Assembly (NCBI RefSeq): GCF_038502225.1
Contig: NC_091292.1
Span: 46,396,004 to 46,460,003 of the forward strand
Source: Cherax quadricarinatus
Lineage: Eukaryota > Arthropoda > Malacostraca > Decapoda > Parastacidae
Length of the DNA stretch: 64,000 nucleotides
Reading direction: 5' to 3'
Each line of letters opens with the position of its first letter. The first letter of the stretch is position 1. Position numbers and translations under genes: made by a program. Shown in pieces: positions 1-12,474 of this stretch. The notes below the pieces were generated by a model. The model saw only the letters and a list, made by a program, of their open reading frames with translations. It searched no databases and was not told the origin of the DNA.

Positions 1-1452
1 TGATACAGCATTTACGAATTTAGCATAAGGTAAACCTCGAGACAAGAAATCAGCTGGATTCTCCTCACCAGGTATATGATTAAATGTTAACATATGCTGA
101 CCCAAACTATTATATTTCTCTTGCATCTGATTAATTTCAGCGACTGTTTTGCATGTACACAATTTTACTGTTTCCATTACGAATCCATTGTAAGGATACC
201 TCATTATCAGACCAAATTACAGTGTCGCTAATATTTATCTCCTGCAACTTATTTCTTATATAATTAGCTAATTTGACACCTACATAAATGGCTGTTAATT
301 CAAATGGAGGTAAGGTACATGATTTAATTGGAGACACTTTAGCCTTAGACATAAGAGAAATAACAGTATTACATTGAAGGTAATCAACTGCTCCATATGC
401 CAATTTTGAAGCATCACAAAAAATGTGGAATATATTTTTGCCATCTGGATTGACCACCTGGCGTGGGAACTCCAACATTGGAATTTTTTCATAATCACCA
501 ATTAATTCATCCCACCTGTTAATGAATTCCTCAGGTAGAGTTTCATCCAAAGCACATTTAAGTTTCCATGCTTCCTGTATTAATAATTTCCCTCTTACAG
601 TAAGGGGTGACATTAAGCCTAGTGGATCAAAACATTTGGAAACTTCAGCAAGCAAAACTCTCTTAGTTAATTTATTGGGCATACTGTAATTATTAGATTT
701 TAACATTAACAAATCTCTCTCAGAATCCCAAGTTAATCCCAATACATTACTACATTTTGGCACTTCATCTCCAGGGAAATCTTTACTTATTTTGTCCTTT
801 AATTTGGACGAATTACTATTCCATTCCCTCAGAGGCATATTTGCACTTTGCATTATTTTATTAGTCTCTCCATAAGTCATTAACAGTTCCTCTTCAGTTG
901 ACGTCACACCCAGGAAATTGTCCACATAAAATTGTTTGCTCATTACTTTACTCAATGGACTTCCCGTACGTTTAAGGTGTGCATTTATCGTCGCTTGAAG
1001 TAGGAACGGATTGGATGTAGCAACAAATAATATGCTCCTAAAGCGAAAGGTTTTCAGAGGGCTAAGTGGGTCACTAGGATTCTCAGACCATAAGAAGCGG
1101 GTACAATCCCGGTCAGCCTCTTGTAAACTCACTCTTAGGAAAGCTTTACTTATGTCAGCCGTAAAGGCATAATTCTTCAACCTGAAAGTTAATAAGATAT
1201 CTCCTAATTTTTCCTTCAACGAGGGACCTGTCGTCAAACAGTCATTTAAACCAGGTACATTTTTGTTACTCCTGGCACTACAATTAAACACAATCCTCAG
1301 AGGAGTGGTCTTAGAATCCTTCTTCACTCCGTGATGGGGCAAATAGTGACCATAAATTTTGGCTTGCTCAGGAGATATCTCTTCTATAAATTTATTAATT
1401 AATTGTTCAGAAATTATATCAATATAGGCAGTTAACAATTCTGGTGTCTTAC
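1..1452 (-). mobile_element. BEL/Pao retrotransposon pol fragment (RT to RNase H)
   Basis: The minus strand encodes a reverse transcriptase and RNase H region of BEL/Pao type. The reading starts next to a CA tract (about 1452) and runs to the left window edge. Visible blocks are FTADISKAFLRVSLQE (RT palm), FYVDNFLG (the YVDD-type catalytic box of Pao elements), FHIFCDASKLAYGAV and VIWSDNEVSLQWI (RNase H). A frame change near position 165 puts the RNase H end, with HIPGEENPADFLSRG, into another frame, so the copy is broken. Protease, gag and integrase are not seen; the 5' part is replaced by the CA repeat and the 3' part lies outside the window. In an active element the enzyme would copy the RNA into cDNA within virus-like particles. 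Family assignment is confident, full structure unknown. Confidence 0.85.
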
Positions 1453-1929
<477 letters not shown>

Positions 1930-2170
1930 TTTTTTTTATATTTTATTTAAAAGACATACATAGTACATAAAATTAAACGACAAATTACATAGTGAAAACA
2001 GTGGTGAAAAATTCTGCATAATACATGTACTTTCCAATTAACATATTACATCTGAAATACACAAATCTTTACAGTAAACAATGACCATTCCAATCCTTGA
2101 AGTAATGACATTATGTCTGGAACACTAAATCTAACCTAAAGACTCCTTGGCAAGTACATCTAATTCCTGA

Positions 2171-2238
2171 TTGTACATCCTGCCACGGAATGTACACCTT
2201 ACATTGTACATCCTGCCACGGAATGTACACCTTACATT
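2171..2238. repeat. Two tandem copies of a 33-bp unit in the LINE 3' tail
   Basis: The unit containing TACATCCTGCCACGGAATG occurs twice with a period of 33 bp, inside the presumed 3' untranslated part of the Tx1-like LINE. Confidence 0.9.
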
Positions 2239-2982
2239 CTGAAAACACTACCCCCCTTCCTTTTGCTTGTCAAGCCTCATGACACGTAACAATATTTATA
2301 TGTAACTATATTGTATGAAATGCTTGCATTATTCCATATTGAACAACATGATACGTTCAGTATAACTAAGTGTATTGAGATAATATAAAAATCAATTCTA
2401 CTTGATTCATGTACAACGTATATCTACTAAACACCCAAACATATCACCTTCTCGAGGAAGGTATAAATATATACATATGTTACATACACTTTACAACACA
2501 ACCAGTGAAACTACAAAAACCTAATCCTATGTCATCCATCAATTACCCTATAATATATATCAACTCAACGGTAACCTAAACCTACGGGCTCTATAGAGCT
2601 CCCATGAAAAAACAATATGTAATAAGAAAACAGGATGAGTCAAGCTTTCTAAAAATATTTCACCCATATCATTAAAACCACTACCACTACATGACCTTCA
2701 CACGTCGATAAATACTGATGCCTTCCTACCACACATTGTCATTTCATTACACACATACCAATAATTTCGTTGCAGATATTTAATATTCCATCACATTACG
2801 ACATCTGTCGTCCTTTGTCAGTTACATAATTAATAATTAAATTGAAGAACTTGTATCGTTCACAACACACAACCCGCTCATCACACAGTCAAAGGCACTT
2901 ATGTCTCAGTACTATATTCATTCTCTTCCACACTAAACCCTTTCACACTGTCCTTATCGGGAAGCCAGCCCGCCGCGACCCT

Positions 2983-5900
2983 TTACATTGCACGTAAATC
3001 CCATAAATCCCTCAACCTAAAACTCCGATAGCCCTCAGTAAAAGCAGTCTCCCAACTCCCTCCATAAATTTCCCTATTACGACACTTAGTTCTGTAAAAT
3101 GTCGCAGCTAACACCTTTATCCTCTCATCCACGCCCACCTCCCTCATGGCCCATGACGTATATATAAAATCCATGACCAAATACGCCACTGCATTCTCCA
3201 CCATCTTACTCACCCCACCTATATCCAAACTTACAGCCTGCAACACCTGCAACCCTCCCCCACCCACTAACCTAAACACCTTTCCTAACCAGACCCGCAC
3301 AACTTCTATACAGTCACAAAAATATACCGCATGCAAAATTGTCTCCATGCTTCCACACGCTCTACATTCCCCTCCCTCCCTTATCCTCCTATTGAATAGG
3401 ACAACCCCAGATGGCAAAATCCCATGTAAAAATCTAAACATTACCTCCCGAACACCCGGTTTTACATGTAATTGTTTTAGACGCGTCCATATTTCGTTCC
3501 ACGCATACATAGGGTATGCTCCTTCAACAGCAGCCACCACTGACCTACCTTCCACTCCTTCGAGGACCCGCAATTTAACACACGACGGGTCCCTCACTGT
3601 CATTAATAACCTCAACATGGCCTCACCAACTATTAAATCCCTACCCCCCCCACCACCGTTGCATATCCTTATGTACTCTCACAAGTCCACCTCCCCTCCC
3701 GCCCCCCTCCCTTATATAACTTCGTTTTAGGTACACGCTCATCATCCTTTTTTCCAGAGGTAAAAGTCCCAGCCCTCCCCGACTGACCGGAAGTGTTAAC
3801 ACCGCTCTACTTAACCATTCACAACCCGATCCCCATATAAACCTAAAAACCCCATGTTGTAAATGTTTCACCTCACATCTCATCAGCGGGTACATGACAA
3901 CGACATGCCATATTTTGCTGTACAATAGGACGTTCGTCACTATTACTCTTTGATGCAGCGTTAGTTGCGCCACCCTCAAACCACCAAGTCTTTTCAATAC
4001 TCCATCCACTATTCTCACCAAATTCACCTCTTGAGCCACTCATGTATTTCTCACATAAATTATCCCACATATCATTAGTTCATCCACCACCTTCCACCCA
4101 CCCCCTACCACCTCATCCCCATTTGTACTATCCCTTAGGTCTAGAAACTTAGTCTTCTCAACATTAATTTTCATACCTGAAGCCTCCCCAAACACATCCA
4201 CCACCTTACCCACCCGAAGAAAGTCCCTATTACCTCTCACCAAAACAGTCGTGTCATCCACATAACCTACGATACCAGCCCCCCCCTCCTCCCGGTCAGT
4301 ACCCTCCTCACCTCCCGCAACACACCTCCGAATGGCCCTATAAAATGGATCCTGTATACACACAAATAATATTTGTGATAGTAGGCAGCCTTGGTGCAGT
4401 CCCCGTCGCATCTGTATTTTAACTCCTAGCCTCCCGTTAACCTGCACCCTCATCGACGCCCCTGATACAATAATTTTTCCCAAGATATTATTTCTTCCCC
4501 AAAACCTTGCCAACGCATGAACCTCCATAACGCTCCCCTTTCTACACTATCATAAGCAGCCTTCCAATCTAACGCCAATACACCTTCATCACCCAACTCC
4601 CCCCGTTTCTCTATAAATTCTCGAATCATGCCATTCCCTTCATACATCGACCTTCCTGGCACCCCATATTGCCCCCTATCAATTACCTTGCCCATTACCC
4701 TCTTGATTCTGTTCCCTAATATTCTCGCAAACAACTTATAATCTCCACACATAAGCGAAAGTGCCCGATAATCCATTACCGTTGACTGCTCCCCTTTCGG
4801 TACCAACACCACAACGGCCGTCCGTTGCTGCTCTCCCATTACCTCAGCCGCCTTAAGTATATTAAATAGCCTTACTAAAAAACCCCTCAGAACCCCCCAA
4901 TTCTTTACGTAGAAATCATTTGGCAGTCCATCTATACCCGGCGCCTTTCCCAAGCTCACTCCTGACAATGCCTGCCAAATCTCACACTCCGTAATCGGCC
5001 CACCTAATGCCACCCGATCTTGACCATCAAGCTCACACTGCACATACTCTCCCATTTCCCCCAATGCCACTTCATGGATGCCCACGCTTTGCATATATGA
5101 CTTAAACCAAGCGTCTACATATCCACTCATACCCTCTGTCGTTACCAATGCTTGACCCGCTCTATACCCTTCCATCCCTACATGTACGTTTAACCCCATC
5201 ATCTCCGTCGTCACTCTCCTCTTTCTCTGGCCTCTTAACATGCAAGCCAATGGCCGATCACCCCATAGCACTTCTTCCAATCCTCCCATAATTCGCGCAC
5301 CATCAAAACGCTCGTTTTGCAATACCCTAATACTCTCCTTTAAACCCTCAATGTCCTGCACTGGATAGCTTGCTCCTTCTCGTGCATAACAGTCATGCAG
5401 CTGCCCTTCAAGATATCTTTGAAACCCATACTTTAACCGATTACATTACCTCCCACGACAAATATAATATTCTCTGATACGATTTTTAGCCACCGAATCC
5501 CACCAATTTACCAGTTCATCCCCCGGCGCCTCATCCACCAACTGTTCCCATAATTGTGCAAAAGACTGACGACATTCCTCACCCTGCAAAAGCTTCACAT
5601 TTAACTTCCAATAACCTTGACCCCTTCTAGGTAATCCCTCCCATTCTAGGTCCACCATTACTCCTCTGTGATACGAAAAAACCGCGTCCACCACACGCAC
5701 TGTTCGGGGCACATACAAGCGATCCAGTCTAGCCACATATCCACGTCTAACAAAAGTATGTTCTACAACCCCACCCCCTCCAACGTCCATTAACCCCACT
5801 CCATTTAATAATTCCCCCCAAAAACCCGAACAATACCCTGCCCCTCTAGGTTCCACATCCTTACGCATTATCACACAATTCCAATCACCACCAATTACAG

Positions 5901-6213
5901 CACGCAAATAATATACTAGGACATCCTTCACAAATTTATTCTTAATAAGCACATCTCCCTCTGCCGGACCATACACACACACCAAACTCATCTGTACCCT
6001 ACCCCACCACCCATCTACACGAATCACCCTCCCCTCCCCACCCTCACAATGCCTCACTACGAACAGGCTAGTTTTCCTTACCAGGATGGCAACTCCTCCT
6101 TTCAACCTTATCACATGCTCCACATACACATTATACCCATTCACCTTTAACTCATAACCTGGTCTGTAGTTGTGTTCCTGCACGAACACCACATCAACAC
6201 TATTACACACCAA
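2983..6213 (-). pseudogene. Tx1-like LINE ORF2: APE endonuclease, RT, zf-RVT (frameshifted)
   Basis: Read on the minus strand in at least four frame segments: 6213-5446 (endonuclease), 5361-4450 (RT fingers and palm), 4528-3641 (RT palm and thumb) and 3618-2983 (C-terminal zinc-ribbon-like zf-RVT, with HGILPSG...CRACGSMETILHAVYFC). The endonuclease shows VVFVQEHN (catalytic Glu), GGDWNCV (the GDFN block) and ARLDRLYVP. The block that normally reads Ser-Asp-His appears as FSYHRG, so the Asp seems lost. The RT shows GIDGLPNDFY, LDWKAAYDS and the catalytic YVDD. The intact protein would nick target DNA and prime reverse transcription there. Frameshifts around 5361-5446, 4500 and 3620-3640 make this a pseudogene. 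Confidence 0.8.
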
Positions 6214-6255
6214 TATTCACTAAACCATACACACTTTCTCTCTGATATCAATCCA

Positions 6256-7526
6256 TTAATATTCAATGTCATGCACTTGAAGCTTACAGAGTGGTTTTCC
6301 TTCTTGACCCTGGTACTGTTTTGCCACCAGATCGTTTCGTGACACCTCAGTCCCTCTCCCCCATTTAGAAACGCTCTTAACCAACTCCTGCCCCTTAGGG
6401 CCGCTGTGTCCTCTCTGCGTAACTTCCTCCCAGGACTTTTTGCCAGTGCACTGAGCAGGCGTGATCACGTCCTCGGAGTCAGATAGCGCAGCAGCGCGCT
6501 TCCGAGATGCTCCCTCTCCTTGCATCATGTCGTCTGTTACATTGTCCCGGTGGACCTTCACCTCCACCGCTTGCATCAAAATATTCTTATCACACTGCGC
6601 AGACCGCAGATCCTGTTCCACGCCCTGATCCACAGCAGACCCAAGAATTACGTCTGGACTCCCAACCTTCCCAATACTCTTGTCAGCCAATAACACATTT
6701 AAAGCCATGGCTAATGAGTCTTCCACATCGCTATCACTCGCAGTCGGGGTGTTCTCTTCCAACACCTGAGCTGCATTCAATGAAGGGGTGTCCCCCCCCC
6801 TCGTCACACCTGCTGACTCCATCTCCTCCGCTCTCTCGACCTCCTCACTCCAGGGCCCACCTTGCATAGGCAGAGTCACATAAGGCAAATCTTGCTCCTC
6901 ACCCTTCTCTATTGCTGTATGTCATTGCCGTTGTTCCATGTTGCCAGGCCTCCTTCCACACAGAGCCGCTAGGTGATCATATGACCCACACAACCGACAG
7001 GTCCGGCGTTGCCCAGCATATGTCACAAACACCTGGGTCCGAAATTCTGGCAGCACTACGTACGACGGAATAGGGTAACGTAATAATGTCATCTTCACAG
7101 AATATGTTCCTTCGAGTATCCCTGCGTATGGCCCAGTAGCCCACTTCCCAACAGTGGCCATATGTACTGTACCATATTTGCCCATCGCAAGATGGATGTC
7201 AGAATCATCCGCCTCGAATGGCACATTTCTAATGTTAACGTGTAATGGCGAGAAACGTCGTGAAGTCGCATGGTCACAGCAGAGTTAACTGTCAAAGTAA
7301 CCTCCTGGTACTTGTCTACCACCGCCTCATACACACTTGCCAAATTAAACTTGATAAAGATCCTCGTCGTGCCATTCAGCGCTACTCCACATATCTCCTC
7401 GTTAGCAATACCATATGTATCTCGTATGATTGCAGGTAGTAGCAGGTCCACAGAAGTTCCTGTCACAGCCCCATGGATAAGCTCAACACAGACTGTGTTT
7501 ATGCGTCTCCGGCTGGCCTGTGCCAT
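6256..7526 (-). pseudogene. Tx1-like LINE ORF1 (nucleic-acid-binding, CCHC knuckle)
   Basis: ORF1 starts at the ATG at 7526 (MAQASRRRINTV) and changes frame near 7224. The second segment contains VPFEADDSDIHLAMGKYG and a retroviral-type zinc knuckle CRLCGSYDHLAALC (C-x2-C-x4-H-x4-C). A third segment, 6888-6256, is a low-complexity acidic tail. This organisation is known for Tx1 ORF1, an RNA-binding chaperone of the retrotransposition complex. It lies directly upstream of ORF2 on the same strand. At least two frame breaks make it non-functional. Confidence 0.75.
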
Positions 7527-7754
7527 GCTGTGAAAATATAGCTGCCACTAATCAACGCCAGGGGCAGCAGCAGCGCACGTCCTCACTACTCAAAGGTTGA
7601 GAGACGAAATGAGGTAGCTCGCCTGAAAACAGCAGAGGGGTGCAGAGCACAACCGCACTCTACCGTGGTCAGGCAGCGAATGAGGATTGATTACACCGAC
7701 TCCAGGCTGCGGGACTGCTTACCTAAAACTCATTCTGAACTTCACTATTCTTCT

Positions 7755-7870
7755 TTGTATTCGACTGATGAAGTTGCTGTGTGGCGAAATGTTTTCACAG
7801 TAAGGATACCGAGGTGTTGCACATGGGTCTAATTTATCATACTCTATGTGAGATCTTACTAGTGATGTAC
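7755..7870 (+). mobile_element. Penelope-like terminal fragment with hammerhead-type core
   Basis: The plus strand carries CTGATGA at 7765-7771, a short stem-loop (GTTGC, loop TGT, GTGGC) and GAAA at 7786-7789. This is the order of the conserved hammerhead core: CUGANGA, stem II, GAAA. The stem relies on wobble pairs. The following GGATACCGAGGTGTTGCACA resembles the segment that follows hammerheads in terminal repeats of Penelope-like elements. No reverse transcriptase is attached, so this is a short relic. The cleavage site and stem I were not resolved by eye. Confidence 0.55.
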
Positions 7871-7922
7871 AGAGTTGTAAAGTAACTTTTGAACTCCTGT
7901 TACTTAAACTTTCTGCTATAAT

Positions 7923-8228
7923 TCAAAGTAATCTGATAAATTTATTGCACACATTTAGGCACCGTTGTCTTGGCTTCAGATTTCTGCTGACCATAACTGG
8001 AAGTTTATCAGAAACCTTAACGATAAGACGTGTTATCCAGGCCTCAGAAATGTCTGAAAAAATTCTTTTTGTCCTAAGATCAGATCTCCCGAGTATACAC
8101 AAGAGTCTCGTGTTAGTTTTATGCACAACTTTACATCTTACTTTGAAGGTCTTTTGATTTCTGTAAACAGGTATATTTTGATAAGGAACACTATTATGCT
8201 TACGAATCTGTTGAGGTAATGTCACCAT
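7923..8228 (-). pseudogene. CR1-family RT C-terminal fragment
   Basis: The minus-strand peptide contains SRNLKPRQRCLNVCNK, which matches SSNLKPRQQCISVRNK in the intact CR1 copy near 38440. Only the segment after the RT palm is recognisable and similarity fades upstream (towards 8228). It is an old fragment with no function of its own. Confidence 0.55.
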
Positions 8229-9077
8229 AGTGACTCCAACCCAGCAGGAAAGTAATCCTTAATAATGAAGTAGCTAAGGAATTTATAATGACTTTCACGT
8301 TGGAAGAATAACTTTGAAACTTCTGTACCAGTGAACCCACAGTGACGTCACTGCTGTTGGAAGACCTCTGAAACTAACGTCACTACTAAATTATTAACAA
8401 TCTCAGCTTTATTTAGGAAATCATTAGAACTGTCGTAACTACTGAAGCATTATACAGAAATTTCGTTTGTATAATTATATCTTTCTTTGTTGTATAGGAC
8501 ATGACTTATGTACAGTAAAACAAGATATCACTGCATAAAGCAGCAGTATAGGAGATAGTAACAATGAAACGAAATAACCAGGTTGTGGCAGTGGCTGACA
8601 AAATATTTTTTGTCAGCAGAACGAGACTATGGTGGAGTTACTAATTTGTTGTGCACTGCAGATAACGCTATATATATTAAAACTGTATAGGGGAGGTAAG
8701 TATAGATGAGAAAAATAGTTCCTGGGAGATGCTGAGTGTTGGGAACCTTAGTCATGGGGTGACATGAATGTCAATATTGGAGACATTGTTGTGGAAGTTA
8801 CAGTGGGAAAGTTTGCTGTACTTGGTCTCAATAACAATATGCAACCTTCAACTTACCTCAACAATACAGCAAGCATGTCAACATGTAACAACCGTAAATA
8901 CACAATATATGTTGTAGTAATTCACAATATGTGTTGTAGCCTAAAAGAAACGTACAAAATCAGCAGAGTAACACAAAACAGTATAGTAAAACACTACAAA
9001 AACACACATAAAGGAACTCATAATAACAATACATTAATATACAGGAGCAGCAGTGTAACACAAGTGTAGTGAATCAT
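8229..9077. other. No gene seen; contains two perfect palindromes
   Basis: I find no convincing coding sequence. Positions 8594-8603 and 8608-8617 form a perfect 10-bp inverted repeat (GCTGACAAAA) with a 4-nt loop. Position 8340-8353 is the perfect palindrome CAGTGACGTCACTG, containing the CRE-type octamer TGACGTCA. Confidence 0.6.
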
Positions 9078-9235
9078 TAGAACAATAAGATAGAACATAA
9101 GAACAATAAGATAGAACATAAGAACAATAAGATAGAACATAAGAACAATAAGAAGGATAGGACATAGGAACAATATGATAGAACATACGAACAATAAGTA
9201 AGATAGGACATAAGAACAGTACAGTAATACATAAT
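9078..9235. repeat. 21-bp minisatellite (GAACAATAAGATAGAACATAA type)
   Basis: An imperfect array with period 21 (four near-identical copies first, then diverged copies), rich in AGAACAATAAG and AGATAGAACATA. Coding potential is spurious. Confidence 0.85.
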
Positions 9236-9279
9236 AAAAATACAGTAACATACAGAACATCGCCGTCTTTGTATCTTCT

Positions 9280-9815
9280 GTGTTAACATGTATAACAGTG
9301 TGATGTAATTATGGTGTTACTATGTATAACAGTGTGATGTAATTATGGTGTTACTAGGTATAACAGTGTGATGTAATTATGGTGTTACTATGTATAACAG
9401 TGTGGTGTAATTATGGTGTTACTATGTATAACAGTGTGATGTAATTATGGTGTTACTAGGTATAACAGTGTGATGTAATTATGGTGTTACTAGGTATAAC
9501 AGTGTGATGTAATTATGGTGTTACTAGGTATAACAGTGTGATGTAATTATGGTGTTACTAGGTATAACAGTGTGATGTAATTATGGTGTTACTAGGTATA
9601 ACAGTGTGATGTAATTATGGTGTTACTATGTATAACAGTGTGATGTAATTATGGTGTTACTAGGTATAACAGTGTGATGTAATTATGGTGTTACTATGTA
9701 TAACAGTGTGATGTAATTATGGTGTTACTAGGTATAACAGTGTGATGTAATTATGGTGTTACTAGGTATAACAGTGTGATGTAATTATGGTGTTACTAGG
9801 TATAACAGTGTGATC
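9280..9815. repeat. 34-bp minisatellite, about 16 copies
   Basis: A head-to-tail array with period 34 and core TATAACAGTGTGATGTAAT. Monomers differ mainly at one position (TACTATG versus TACTAGG). There is no unique spacer between units, so this is not a CRISPR. The array shares TATAACAGTGT with the 48-bp array that follows. Confidence 0.97.
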
Positions 9816-9994
9816 TCTGTATCTCTAGTCTTATTGTTCATAACTTTATTACGGTGGGAGATATGTTTTTATAATAAAGTTAATTCACGATGCACAAAAA
9901 ACTCAGTGATACAAATAATGAATATTTGTACTTTATTTCTGTTGTTAAGAGATAAGTAAATAATGAATCTGAATGTCACAGGAATTCAGTAAGA

Positions 9995-11750
9995 AACAGC
10001 AATTACTGAGTGTGTATGTGAGTGAAGAACACATTATAACAGTGTTATGAGTGATGAGTGTGTATGTGAGTGAAGAACACATTATAACAGTGTTATGAGT
10101 GCTGAGTGTGTATGTGAGTGAAGAACACATTATAACAGTGTTATGAGTTCTGAGTGTGTATGTGAGTGAAGAACACATTATAACAGTGTTATGAGTGATG
10201 AGTGTGTATGTGAGTGAAGAACACATTATAACAGTGTTATGAGTGCTGAGTGTGTATGTGAGTGAAGAACACATTATAACAGTGTTATGAGTTCTGAGTG
10301 TGTATGTGAGTGAAGAACACATTATAACAGTGTTATGAGTGATGAGTGTGTATGTGAGTGAAGAACACATTATAACAGTGTTATGAGTGCTGAGTGTGTA
10401 TGTAAGTGAAGAACACATTATAACAGTGTTATGAGTGCTGAGTGTGTATGTGAGTGAAGAACACATTATAACAGTGTTATGAGTGCTGAGTGTGTATGTG
10501 AGTGAAGAACACATTATAACAGTGTTATGAGTGATGAGTGTGTATGTGAGTGAAGAACACATTATAACAGTGTTATGAGTGATGAGTGTGTATGTGAGTG
10601 AAGAACACATTATAACAGTGTTATGAGTGCTGAGTGTGTATGTGAGTGAAGAACACATTATAACAGTGTTATGAGTGCTGAGTGTGTATGTGAGTGAAGA
10701 ACACATTATAACAGTGTTATGAGTGATGAGTGTGTATGTGAGTGAAGAACACATTATAACAGTGTTATGAGTGATGAGTGTGTATGTGAGTGAAGAACAC
10801 ATTATAACAGTGTTATGAGTGATGAGTGTGTATGTGAGTGAAGAACACATTATAACAGTGTTATGAGTGATGAGTGTGTATGTGAGTGAAGAACACATTA
10901 TAACAGTGTTATGAGTGCTGAGTGTGTATGTGAGTGAAGAACACATTATAACAGTGTTATGAGTGCTGAGTGTGTATGTGAGTGAAGAACACATTATAAC
11001 AGTGTTATGAGTGATGAGTGTGTATGTGAGTGAAGAACACATTATAACAGTGTTATGAGTGATGAGTGTGTATGTGAGTGAAGAACACATTATAACAGTG
11101 TTATGAGTGCTGAGTGTGTATGTGAGTGAAGAACACATTATAACAGAGTTATGAGTGATGAGTGTGTATGTGTGTGAAGAACACATTATAACAGTGTTAT
11201 GAGTTCTGAGTGTGTATGTGAGTGAAGAACACATTATAACAGTGTTATGAGTGCTGAGTGTGTATGTGAGTGAAGAACACATTATAACAGTGTTATGAGT
11301 GATGAGTGTGTATGTGAGTGAAGAACACATTATAACAGTGTTATGAGTGCTGAGTGTGTATGTGAGTGAAGAACACATTATAACAGTGTTATGAGTGCTG
11401 AGTGTGTATGTAAGTGAAGAACACATTATAACAGAGTTATGAGTGCTGAGTGTGTATGTGAGTGAAGAACACATTATAACAGTGTTATGAGTGCTGAGTG
11501 TGTATGTGAGTGAAGAACACATTATAACAGTGTTATGAGTGCTGAGTGTGTATGTAAGTGAAGAACACATTATAACAGTGTTATGAGTGCTGAGTGTGTT
11601 TGTGAGTGAAGAACACATTATAACAGAGTTATGAGTGATGAGTGTGTATGTGCGTGAAGAACACATTATAACAGTGTTAATGAGTGCTGAGAGTGTGTGA
11701 TCAGTCACAACATAGTTACAATGTAAAGAACACATTATAACAGTGCTGAG
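9995..11750. repeat. 48-bp minisatellite, about 35 copies
   Basis: A head-to-tail array with period 48, regular to about 11690 and with one degenerate unit beyond. Each monomer contains the perfect 13-bp palindrome ATAACAGTGTTAT. Because 48 is a multiple of three, the minus strand stays open for about 600 codons with a 16-residue repeat. This is a by-product of the period rather than evidence of a protein. Variation is concentrated at one site (GTGATGAG, GTGCTGAG, GTTCTGAG). The following 11751-12004 shows no gene. Confidence 0.97.
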
Positions 11751-12004
11751 ACTGATCAAGTTTATTTTAATCACCAGTATAAAGTGTGCATCACACAGCG
11801 TATTTCCTCAGATATTAATGTTTTGGTACTATAGGTAATATTACTGGTACCTGATGTGTTGTTGGCGTTTAACATTATACATCAGTGTTCAATTGTTCAA
11901 GAAACATTTCTCTCTATAACCTGAGAACATTAATCTGCAAAATCAGTTAGAAATAACTGATCTTTATAACATCTACATATTTCAGTTAAAGTTCATTAAT
12001 GATT

Positions 12005-12104
12005 NNNNNNNNNNNNNNNNNNNNNNNNNNNNNNNNNNNNNNNNNNNNNNNNNNNNNNNNNNNNNNNNNNNNNNNNNNNNNNNNNNNNNNNNNNNNNNNN
12101 NNNN
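12005..12104. other. Assembly gap, 100 N
   Basis: Exactly 100 undetermined bases, the usual placeholder for a scaffold join of unknown size. It sits just after the large minisatellites. Confidence 0.99.
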
Positions 12105-12360
12105 CAGATGGAAGAGTCAGAATTTGCCGTAAACCTTTCTGATGTGATGGAACGGGAGATTCACAGCATGAATGTGCAGCTGATAATTGTAACGCAATGT
12201 CGTAGTGCTATCGTGTTATCATGTGCACCAGGATCAGTAAGGAATGTTTCCAGCTTCTTGTTGAATCCATGTCATGGAGAACTTAGGCTGTTCTGGGGAT
12301 AAACAGAGGCCCTACCCAGTACTAAAAGGGTGTGTCTAATAAAGTGGCCAGTGAGTGTAT
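12105..12360 (+). mobile_element. Tc1/mariner-type transposon, 3' end relic
   Basis: The plus strand retains the C-terminal end of a Tc1-like transposase in decayed form: DVMEREIHSMNVQ corresponds to the conserved block just after the final catalytic Glu region. It is followed by AATAAAGTGGCCAGTGAGTGTA, the terminal inverted repeat of this widespread transposon type, ending at a TA (12359-12360), the expected target dinucleotide. In-frame stops and the missing 5' part (cut by the gap) make it non-functional. Confidence 0.75.
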
Positions 12361-12474
12361 GTCTACATTAATATGTTTGGTTAATTTATTTTTCATTGCA
12401 TTATCTCACAGCCACGAAAGTTTCTTTGTTATTATTAACAAGAGTCATCCTAATATATGATTCAATGTTTTCAG

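Larger units (their letters stand above)
1930..7740 (-). mobile_element. Tx1-like (L1-superfamily) LINE, nearly full length, decayed
   Basis: A two-ORF non-LTR retrotransposon on the minus strand: 5' leader (about 7527-7740), ORF1 with a zinc knuckle (6256-7526), ORF2 with endonuclease, reverse transcriptase and C-terminal zf-RVT (2983-6213), and a roughly 1-kb 3' tail ending in an A-rich run at about 1930-1950. The tail contains a duplicated 33-bp unit. The order and the ORF2 motifs (APGIDGLPNDFY, LALDWKAAYDSVERG, GYVDDTTVLV) fit the Tx1 branch of the L1 group. Several frameshifts show that it is inactive. Outer boundaries are estimated because no target-site duplication was identified. Confidence 0.75.

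Noticed and set aside
3146..3730. Plus-strand frame over the Tx1-like ORF2 C-terminus
   Set aside because: It is the shadow of the zf-RVT coding region on the minus strand.
8764..9069. 101-codon plus-strand frame
   Set aside because: Low-complexity Asn/Thr-rich sequence leading into the 21-bp repeats, with no recognisable motif or splice support.
9280..11690. CRISPR-like arrays
   Set aside because: Units are directly contiguous without unique spacers, and the sequence context is clearly eukaryotic.
9945..11774. Roughly 600-codon minus-strand frame across the 48-bp array
   Set aside because: It is the translation of a tandem repeat whose period is a multiple of three; no domain and no conserved non-repeat part.
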